A DNA stretch of 64,000 nt, taken from contig OY987332.1 in assembly GCA_963920685.1 (NCBI GenBank), positions 14,011,657 through 14,075,656 of the forward strand, given 5' to 3'. The notes beneath the pieces are model-generated. The model worked only from the letters and a program-made list of their open reading frames with translations. It had not been told where the DNA came from and made no database searches. Positions 43,986 through 51,974 of the stretch are shown here, piece by piece. A program made the position numbers and the translations under genes. The stretch comes from Polydrusus tereticollis. Its lineage: Eukaryota; Arthropoda; Insecta; Coleoptera; Curculionidae. Each line of letters starts with the position of its first letter. The stretch's first letter is position 1.

Positions 43986-45785
43986 ATGGGTCGTAAAAAA
44001 TGGAGAAAAGAAGACATGGTTCGTGCAATCGAAGCTGTGCGAAGTCACGAGATGGGATACAAAAAAGCGTCAGATACATTTAATGTTCCACGAACTACAT
44101 TATTCCGTCTATCAACAAAGCGAGATGCAACACCAGCCCAGGCAGTTGAAACAAAATTAGGAAGATCCGCGGTTTTACCACAGCTGTTAGAGGAGAAATT
44201 GGTAGATTATCTGCTTCTGATGGAAAAAAAGTTTTATGGATTAACACGAAGTGATGTCAAAAGGATGGCCTATCAGCTGGTTACATTAAATAAACTACCA
44301 AACCCATTTTCCAAAGATAATGAAAGCGCTGGAAGAAAATGGTTGGATTTATTCCTGAGGCGACATAAGGACAGAATTTCTATCAGAAAGCCAACTGGGA
44401 CATCCATCCATAGAGCCAAAGGCTTCAATAAAGAAAACGTTACCCACTTTTTTAATATTTTGGAGGCAGAATTCGAAAAATACGAATACCCAGCGGATAG
44501 AGTATTCAACGTGGATGAGACTGGCCTATCTATTGTTCAGTCCAAAGTACAATATGTTCTTGCACTTAGAGGAACAAAGCAGGTAGGAGCCTTAACATCT
44601 GCAGAAAGAGGTTCCTTAGTTACGGCAGTCTTGTGTATGAGTGCGGGAGGATGTTTTGTTCCACCATTTCTAATCTTCCCTAGAAAAAATGCCAATGCTC
44701 TATTGGAAAAGGGTGCTCCTCCTGGATCAAAAATTGTTTGTCACTCTAGCGGGTGGATTCAAACCCACATTTTCACTCAGTGGTTCCAACATTTTATTGA
44801 AAAGGTGAAACCATCACAAAACGACCCTGTGTTGCTAGTGTTAGACGGACACCATACTCATTGTCGCAATTTAGAAATGATAAACTTGGCAAGGCAGAAT
44901 TTTGTTCAAATAGTGTGCTTGCCCCCTCATTCTACACACCACATGCAACCATTAGATAAAACGTTGATGGGACCTCTGAAAGCTCATTATAGTGAGGAGT
45001 TAAGATTATTTTTAAGATCGAATCAAAGAGCAGTCACACATTTTGACATTGCTGAACTATTTGGAAAGGCTTACCTAAAGGTGCAAACTGGGGCAATTGC
45101 CGTTAACGGTTTTAAAAAAACAGGAATATTTCCTCCAAATCGTCATGTTTTCACAGATAGCGATTTCCTTGCTGCAGAACAAGAAAATATCGAGGAACAA
45201 CAAAATATTGAGGAAGGAGCCACAGCAGGTGAAAATATAACCGACAATAATGAAGAAGCAAGGGACTTTATTGGACCCGACAATATTTCTCCGGTGCCAA
45301 CCTTTAAGGCAAAAAAAGGGCCGCAAAGAGGAAGGGCGCCTGGAAAGGCCGCAATTATAACTTCATCTCCATTTAAAGATGACCTAGAAGCTTCAATAAA
45401 TTCAGTCTCTTCAAAAAAAGCCAAAACAGTGAAGCGTAAAGTGTTAGCGGAATCATCAGATGCCCTAAATCGACCATCCTCTAGTGGCCTTCATCTTCGT
45501 CAAGCAAATCCTTCAAAGAAGAAGGCGATCATTCAAGATTCCTCCTCAGAGTCAGAATCCGTTAATTTCAAAGACAATTCTTGTGAGGATGATGACATGG
45601 AGGACCTTGGAGTAGACAAACCACAGCAAGATAATGCTACTTGTTTCTATTGTAATGGACAGTTTTTGGAGGATAGAAAAGGAGAGAAGTGGATTGAATG
45701 TATTTTCTGCAAAGAGTGGTGTCATATTGACTGTTCGGGATGTGAAACTGATGTTTTCATCTGTGAGTATTGCAAAGACAATTAG
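43986..45785 (+). CDS. Pogo-family transposase with C-terminal PHD-type zinc finger, intact
   Basis: This 599-residue ORF has a good start context (GTACCATGG). Residues ~1-55 form a Psq-type helix-turn-helix (YKKASDTFNVPRTTLFRL). About 60-160 is a CENP-B-like domain (AGRKWLDLFLRRHKDRISIR). About 170-380 is the DDE domain: FNVDETGL, LLVLDGHHTH and MQPLDKTLMGPLK, with 36 residues between the second and third Asp. An acidic/basic linker follows (~400-545). The last ~50 residues hold a C4HC3 pattern: CFYC, ECIFC, WCHIDC, CEYC. The protein would bind the terminal repeats and mobilise the element at TA. No lesions were seen; activity and the role of the finger (perhaps chromatin reading) are inference. 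Confidence 0.93.
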   Translation: MGRKKWRKEDMVRAIEAVRSHEMGYKKASDTFNVPRTTLFRLSTKRDATPAQAVETKLGRSAVLPQLLEEKLVDYLLLMEKKFYGLTRSDVKRMAYQLVTLNKLPNPFSKDNESAGRKWLDLFLRRHKDRISIRKPTGTSIHRAKGFNKENVTHFFNILEAEFEKYEYPADRVFNVDETGLSIVQSKVQYVLALRGTKQVGALTSAERGSLVTAVLCMSAGGCFVPPFLIFPRKNANALLEKGAPPGSKIVCHSSGWIQTHIFTQWFQHFIEKVKPSQNDPVLLVLDGHHTHCRNLEMINLARQNFVQIVCLPPHSTHHMQPLDKTLMGPLKAHYSEELRLFLRSNQRAVTHFDIAELFGKAYLKVQTGAIAVNGFKKTGIFPPNRHVFTDSDFLAAEQENIEEQQNIEEGATAGENITDNNEEARDFIGPDNISPVPTFKAKKGPQRGRAPGKAAIITSSPFKDDLEASINSVSSKKAKTVKRKVLAESSDALNRPSSSGLHLRQANPSKKKAIIQDSSSESESVNFKDNSCEDDDMEDLGVDKPQQDNATCFYCNGQFLEDRKGEKWIECIFCKEWCHIDCSGCETDVFICEYCKDN

Positions 45786-45955
45786 TTTGTTTTGACAATA
45801 TCTACTCATCTCTTGAGTATCGAAACGTTCCGATACCTTATTCCTACTCTAAAAATTGAGAATCTTAATTTGATTTTTTTTTTAAATTATTTTTTTATAT
45901 TTTTCTTGTTCAAAGTTGAATTATTAATATTTGTTTTGTTAATTATGTTTTTTTA

Positions 45956-45961
45956 AATAAA
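45956..45961 (+). promoter_or_regulatory. Polyadenylation signal of the pogo transposase gene
   Basis: AATAAA lies about 170 nt after the stop codon at 45785, in the sense orientation and inside the element. Confidence 0.45.
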
Positions 45962-47371
45962 AAATGTAGTTTAAAATCGTTTACTTTTTTCTTTTAAATA
46001 GCATTACCCGATTCCATATTGGGATCATAGTATATACCATATTAGGATCCTATTCCGCATTAGGTACAAAATTACCCTTTTTTAAAGGTTATTTTTTAAG
46101 GCTCCCGATATACGAATTTTCTCATTTTTATAATTAAAACCTGATAACTAAACCACTAAACCATGTGTAAAAAAAATAAACAAAAGTTCTTTTAAGAAAC
46201 AAAAAAATTACAAGGTAAAAACAAAATGATATTCCATATATGGCACATCTCCTCTATGTGAGGCGTAATTTCCTCTATAAGATTTCATGCCAAATCCTTG
46301 ATTAAGCGATAACTTTTTCTAAACTCATTATCGGGCAATTCAAAAACATCGATTTTATCGCGCAAACTTCTTCCCTAGGTCTCTCCGCTGTTCATCTTCT
46401 GCCTTATGCACAAGATTCATTACTAGGGGATCCATTATACAGCGTGGGCAAAAAGAATGGAACACCCCCAATATTTTCATAAACATGTATATTTTCAAAA
46501 AACGCTCGGACCCGTCGATTTTATTAACCATTTTTACAAACTTTGAGAGTTTTTAGCATTATACAGGATTACTCAAGAAGTTGGGGCACACGTCAACTTT
46601 AATTTTTTAATGAAATACCCCAAATTTTATTCGATTTTTGAATTCTAGTTAAAATTATGAATATTTCTCATGTAACATACCCTATTTCGATATTCAGCTG
46701 TTTTCGATATATCACAATCTAAACAATATTAATTAACAAAATTTAAGTGGTAGGTTTATTAGGTAAAAACATCAGCTTTTAAATCTGATTATAAAAAGTA
46801 GGGTACTTAACTAAATGTTCAAATTGATGGCCATTGACAACTTGGCAGTTTCCTAAACGTAAAAAAAAATCGTTTTGAACCTTCCCAATAACCTGTTCAG
46901 GAATTTGTCGAATTTCATGTTGCATTATCAGTTTTAATGTCTCTAAATTCGATGGCTTGTTCTTGTACACTCTTTCTTTCAAATATTCCCATAAAAAGAA
47001 ATCTAGGGGTGTTAAATCGGGTGAGCAAGCTGGCCATTTAATTTATCCCCTTCTACCTATTCATCTATGTTGGTAAACTTCGCTTAGGTATTCGCGTACC
47101 CGTGCGGCGTAATGGGGCGGTACACCGTCTTGTTGTAGCCAAATGATTCTTTCAGGACTATCTTGTTCATCGTGATCTGGATATAGGCCAGCTAAAGCAG
47201 GAACTAATTCAAACTGTAAAAACTCCAAATACCTCTCTCCGTTTAATGTCTTTTCGGAAAAGAAAGGTCCTAATATTCTGTTACGTAAAATTCCGGCGCA
47301 TACGTTTAGCTTCTGTGGATGCTGTGTATGGGCCTCTTGCATCCAGTGAGAATTCTCTGTCGATTAACACC

Positions 47372-47384
47372 TACGATTATTTTT

Positions 47385-47415
<31 letters not shown>

Positions 47416-49055
47416 TTTATCGTTTATTATCCAACAGGTAGAAAACCTACCTAATGATAAGATAATTTATCAGTAAATGCCACAACATAGTTTTAAAGTA
47501 ATTAATATACCTAAATTAAGCTAAGAATCAAACCAATCAAACTAAACCAAAAGGTATCTACTTAAAACTAAATACTCAACAAACTGAGCATTATTAGTAC
47601 ATGACAATTTCATTCATTATAAATGTGTGTATATATAGACTAGTTTTAAAAAAGGAAAAACAAGAAATTTTTGTAATGGTTTGACAATGTTACAGTATAG
47701 TAGTAACAATAAGTGGAAATTAAACAACTCGACGCAAAGTAAGGCGTGCTGCTGTTTTCTTAAATGTATCGAGGGTATTGCCAAAGATATCAAGATCTGA
47801 ACCAGCCCCAATGTTGTTGAAGTTGTTACAAGCCTGATATAATGGTGCTTTTTTCTCAACATTTGTATATGGTACATTAAGGTAGAACTGATCATGCTGT
47901 CTAGAGCGATATGCCGGAATATTAAAATTAATCTGCTGAAGTAATTTAGGGCAGTTTATTAGATTATTAGTTAGCTTAAATAGAAATATCAAAGAGAAAT
48001 ATTTTCGATTATCCTCCAAGGAACTCATATCAAAGCGCTCGAGCAGAGTGACGTGGTTAAAACCCCTGACTGGGTAGTAACCATCCATCTTGAGGCACAG
48101 AAACTTCAAGAATCTTCTCTGTACATACTCCAATTTGTCTATATGGATTTTGTAATTTGGAGACCATATTAAAGATGCATAATCCAATTTCGATTTTACA
48201 AGGGCAGTGTATAAAACTTTTAAACAGGTCACATCGTGAAATGATTTAGCGGAGCGCATTAGAAAACCTAGAGCTCTTAAAGCTGATTGGGTTGTGTCTT
48301 GAATGTGTTGGGAAAACGACATTTGTTTATCCATATATACACCCAAATCCTTAATACCATCACACCTCTCCAAATCCATCCCATCTAATCTATAGTGGAA
48401 GTTAAAGTCATCGGGTTTTAAAGAAAATGTTACCTGTTTACATTTACCTATGTTTAGGGGTAGTTTGTTCCTCATACACCACTCGCATATCGTGTCTAAA
48501 TCCTTTTGAAGTTCAATGCAGTCCCTGGGATCTGAAATTTGGCGAAATATCTTGAAGTCATCGGCAAAGAGCAGCCTCTCACTCGTTATGTTTGTTGTAA
48601 TGTCATTAATAAATATTGAGAAAATAAGCGGAGCCAGGTTACTGCCCTGCGGTGCTCCACTTGTAGCGACGAATATGTCCGATCTGTAGCCCGAATACTC
48701 AACAAATTGATGTCGATCTGCTAAATAGGATTTAAAAAACTGAACCAAGCCCTCGTCAAAGCCCAACTCCCGCATTTTTCTTAGCGTTATGCCATGGTCC
48801 AATCTGTCAAACGCCTTAGAGGAGTCTGTGAAGATCGCATCCACCTGATTCCTATCATGAAACGATTGATAAATGAATTGTGTGAAACATGCTAAATTTG
48901 TCACTGTAGATCGTTGCTGATAAAAACCATGTTGCTCTGAGGAAATTAGATTTTTGATTTGATAGAAAATGCGCTCGTATACAGACATCTCGAAGACTTT
49001 AGCAAAGTTCGAAAGCAATGCAATCGGTCGATAGTTAGTAATAAGATTATGTCGG
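47372..49055 (-). mobile_element. 5'-truncated jockey/CR1-like non-LTR element inside the mariner
   Basis: It begins at 49055 within the RT (ITNYRPIALLSNFAKVFE), contains SSKAFDRLDHGI, ATSGAPQGSNLAPLIF and RLLFADDFKIF (FADD box), and ends in a long AAAT/TTTA repeat tail at about 47377-47416. A short duplicated ATAAT-like sequence borders both junctions, consistent with target-primed insertion. It is a cousin of the element at 18623-20226. Confidence 0.88.
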
Positions 49056-49384
49056 TTGACTGTTCCATTAAGGCAGAATGTAGCCTCATCAGTGAATAAA
49101 ATATTCTGCGCGAAATTTCCATCATTATTGCAGATGTTTTGCATATTCTCGCAAAACTGAAGGCGTCGATCGAAATCATCCCCATTTAGTTCGTGGACAA
49201 GACAAATTTTGTAAGGATGATATTCTTCCTTATGAAGAATATTTTGTACAGATTTATAACCAATATTTTGAATCCGACCCACTTGACGAGTGCTGGAATG
49301 GAGATCATCTTGATACGACAGTAAAACATTTAATCTAGCTTCATCACAAATTTTGAAACAGCCACTTTTTAGTTTTTTGCGCAC
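47720..49384 (-). CDS. Chimeric open frame: transposase N-part fused to reverse transcriptase
   Basis: A 554-codon frame without stops. Codons 1-~110 are DD41D transposase (ending TFCLNGTVNRHN); from codon ~111 the sequence is reverse transcriptase (fingers through thumb, FADD present). The fusion arises because the truncated retroelement landed in frame. The frame starts at GTG, not ATG, because the transposase has a TGA upstream, so translation as a fusion is doubtful. It is best viewed as an accidental fusion. The retroelement's own frame is well preserved, which suggests a fairly young insertion. Confidence 0.7.
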   Translation of the reverse strand: MRKKLKSGCFKICDEARLNVLLSYQDDLHSSTRQVGRIQNIGYKSVQNILHKEEYHPYKICLVHELNGDDFDRRLQFCENMQNICNNDGNFAQNILFTDEATFCLNGTVNRHNLITNYRPIALLSNFAKVFEMSVYERIFYQIKNLISSEQHGFYQQRSTVTNLACFTQFIYQSFHDRNQVDAIFTDSSKAFDRLDHGITLRKMRELGFDEGLVQFFKSYLADRHQFVEYSGYRSDIFVATSGAPQGSNLAPLIFSIFINDITTNITSERLLFADDFKIFRQISDPRDCIELQKDLDTICEWCMRNKLPLNIGKCKQVTFSLKPDDFNFHYRLDGMDLERCDGIKDLGVYMDKQMSFSQHIQDTTQSALRALGFLMRSAKSFHDVTCLKVLYTALVKSKLDYASLIWSPNYKIHIDKLEYVQRRFLKFLCLKMDGYYPVRGFNHVTLLERFDMSSLEDNRKYFSLIFLFKLTNNLINCPKLLQQINFNIPAYRSRQHDQFYLNVPYTNVEKKAPLYQACNNFNNIGAGSDLDIFGNTLDTFKKTAARLTLRRVV

Positions 49385-50160
49385 AGATCCAGTTTCTGTA
49401 AATTTTAAAACTATCTTACTTACTGTAGACCTTCATATCGGCGTTCGCTCTCGATGAACTTTAATAAAAAGTTCACATACTTCAAATGTAGATCTCTTTT
49501 TATCGCCATAGCCAACCATCATGAGGATTTCTATGCGCTCTCTTTCACTTAAGTGCATTTTACTTAAAACGTGTCGTTCTAACAATACAACGTTACTTTT
49601 TTTGGCAATACTGTCACTTAAAATAAAATAACAGTGGCGAAAAAGTACAATAATGTGCTTGGTTACCAGGGTTACTACAATAAAGGTATTAAGTTTCCGT
49701 ATTTTCTTCTCTATTCATTAATTTCATGAAAATTGCCATCATTATTGTTTAGATTGTGATATATCGAAAACAGCTGAATATCGAAATAGGGTATGTTACA
49801 TGAAAAATATTCAGAATTTAAAGTAGAATTCAGAAATCCAATAAAATTCGGGGTATTTTATTTAAAAAATTAAAGTTGACGTGTGCCCCGACTTCTTGAG
49901 CAATCCTGTATAATACTAAAAATTCTCAAAATTTGTAAAAATGATAAATAAAATCGACGGGTCAGAGCGTTTTTCGAAAATATACATGGGTATGAAAATA
50001 TTGGGGGTTTTCCACTCTTTTTGCCCACGTATCTTTAAATTTAAAAATTACCTACACTAAACGACGAAATACGACTATCAGTCAATCAGTTATTCCTTTA
50101 TCTTTATCAGTCCTTTCAAGTGATTTAATTCATCGCCAGTTCGAATTATAATTCACTCAA

Positions 50161-50545
50161 TGGATTTTACGAAACAGCACAAAAAGTTCATGGTTGAGGC
50201 GTATTTTCGAAACGGGGTTAGAGTAAATGGTGAGTGGCAATACAGTCAGCGCTTGTGCATGGACGACTTTTGCGAAAATTTTCCTAACGTCGCTTTCATT
50301 GTTATAAAATAAAAAAGGATCTGGAAGACCATCTGTAAGAACCCAAGAACTTTTCGAACAGGCATTAAATTCCCACCCAGATTATCTTGTTGGACGGTTA
50401 TGGATTATTTAATTTTTCCTCATTTGAAGAACAATATTTTTAAAACATCAGTTGAAAATTTAGAACAGTTACAAGAAAGGATTATCCAAGAATGTGGTAA
50501 CATTTCTCCAGGAATGTTGTCACTTTGTCTTTCTCTATATTACTT
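50161..50545 (+). pseudogene. Mariner-type transposase with internal deletion
   Basis: The plus strand reads MDFTKQHKKFMVEAYFRNGV, then DDFCENFPNVAF (N-terminal helix-turn-helix), then GSGRPSVRTQELFEQ (linker). It then jumps to LKNNIFKTSVENLEQLQERI (C-terminus). The whole catalytic centre is absent. Frameshifts separate the parts. It starts about 130 bp beyond the end of mariner family F. Confidence 0.65.
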
Positions 50546-51229
50546 AACTTGACACAATTTTAACTGACCCTCTTGGTTGAAAATAGTTTTCGCTCGCACG
50601 GTACATAATAACATAAAATGGTTGATATTGGTTCCTTTCTCTATGCTCTATAAACTGAATCTGATAAATGCTTATTTTGAAAGAAGTTAGTAAAAAGAAA
50701 AAGGAAATAAAGCCTCAAAAAAAAAATTGTAAAAATAGAGCTGAAATACGGTACTATAGTTAATGCAAAACAAATATCGATGCACGTCATATCCTTTGAG
50801 TGACGTCAGTTATCGACAGTGTTGTCAGCTTGTAACCAAAATATCCGAGTGAGGAAATTACACAGTTTTATTTTCATAAAAACAAGATTAATATACAAAC
50901 ATTTCCCATAATTTATATATTTGCTTACTGCATGATACCTATTACCATCAACTTTAGTAGATCTAACGCCTCTTTTATTTTCATCTTGCCAAGATCGACC
51001 AATGGTACCATTCTGAAAGATTCATGTTTCATCCAAGAAAACGAATTAATACAAGAATGCTTCTTTTTCTTTAATATATTCTTTCAAAAATACCAGTCGT
51101 TTGAAAGCTACATAGGAAAGTTCCATAAGCCCGCATCAGTTCATCTTTTTACCATCAAAAGCCTATTTTCTTGAAGAGGCTTCTTAAAGAGTTAGGACAA
51201 CTATTAAACAGTTACAGCTTCAAATAAAT

Positions 51230-51720
51230 CAGCAGTGGTGTCCTCATGGAAATACAGAGAAGAATCTTTAAAATTTTTTGCAGACAGAGAAAGTCCATTT
51301 AGAATTCATCCATCTTTAGATCCAGCATGCAAAATCGTAATTCGTGTACCCCTTTTTGATGGCGCGCTTGTTTCACACTGGCCGCTTGAGTCAACCCAAC
51401 CCTTTTCCGGGGTATCATATGTGTCGAACCAGGTTTCATCCAAGTAAATAATCGGCCTTTGCTGATCTCTGTAAATCCTAATTATGTGTAGATATTCGGA
51501 TCGCCATTCCCGAATTCTACTGGATTCCATTAAAACTTGTCTTTTGTTACTTTTTCTAAATCTAAAACCCATGTTTTGGATGCACTTCCATAACCTTGTT
51601 CTGCCACATTTAGCGCCGGTTTCATCTTTTTTAAGCCTCCTAATTAAATTATCTTATGTAGGCACGCTTTGTATCTCGTATTACTTGTAAATTTTACGCC
51701 GTATTATATCTTGATCACTT
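51230..51720 (-). pseudogene. IS630/Tc1-related DDE transposase fragment
   Basis: The minus-strand frame 51572-51306 includes RPIIYLDETWFDTYDTPEKG (first catalytic Asp in the LDETW motif) and RGTRITILHAGSKDG. Upstream (about 51640-51575) reads LIRRLKKDETGAKCGR. Downstream in another frame reads LSAKNFKDSSLYFHEDTTAD. The rest of the catalytic domain was not found. Confidence 0.68.
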
Positions 51721-51974
51721 CCATCTACCTTCGAGAAAATGCCAGTATCGGTTCTTTTTTTCCTCGCTAAAATGGGATTATTCATAATTTTCCATACAGT
51801 TGATGTTGTTTTTTTTGTTAATTACGTCTTCCGGATTTGCAGTTTACTTTAAGACATTTTTAAGTACGGACCATAATTTACCGTTTACAGTAAAATGTTT
51901 GCATCATGAACTAAAAAGCAAACCCTTATGTCTTTCAAGCTCGCCAGACGATTATCTACCTCGAATCATTAAAT

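Larger units (their letters stand above)
43462..46254 (+). mobile_element. Complete pogo-family element, 2793 bp
   Basis: The element lies between TA at 43460-43461 and TA at 46255-46256. The inverted repeats are a perfect 26 nt (starting GAGGAGATGTGCC). Extra copies or variants of TATATGGAATA/TTCCATAT recur just inside both ends (about 43492, 43832, 43862; 46010-46060), as expected of transposase-binding subterminal repeats. One intact gene lies inside. A 5'UTR intron is plausible: donor GAG/GTATGT at 43668, acceptor TTTTTTTACAG ending at 43976. Confidence 0.92.
46779..49558 (-). pseudogene. DD41D transposase split by a retrotransposon
   Basis: The N-terminal part runs from the ATG at 49558 (MHLSERERIEILMMVGYGDK) through a TGA (after RERTPI) to ILFTDEATFCLNGTVNRHN at 49056. 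After the insertion it resumes at about 47372 (STENSHWMQEAHTQHPQKLN), with WLQQDGVPPHYAARV (second Asp) ending at 47061. The third-Asp region (about 47060-46985: WPACSPDLTPLDFFLWEYL) is readable despite a stop and a frame change. The C-terminal tail is 46982-46779 (KERVYKNKPSNLETLKL). It is inactive. Confidence 0.82.
46440..50029 (-). mobile_element. DD41D mariner family F with ~290-bp composite TIRs, interrupted
   Basis: The left end CAGCGTGGGCAAAAAG follows TA at 46438-46439; the right end CTTTTTGCCCACG precedes TA. Repeats run 46440-46738 and 49743-50029. Inside each is a second end-like boundary (TACAGGATTACTC at 46562; GAGCAATCCTGTA to 49910). The transposase gene is split by a non-LTR insertion at 47372-49055. 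Confidence 0.87.

Noticed and set aside
44273..45809. Several minus-strand frames opposite the pogo transposase
   Set aside because: Shadows of the plus-strand coding sequence without motifs.
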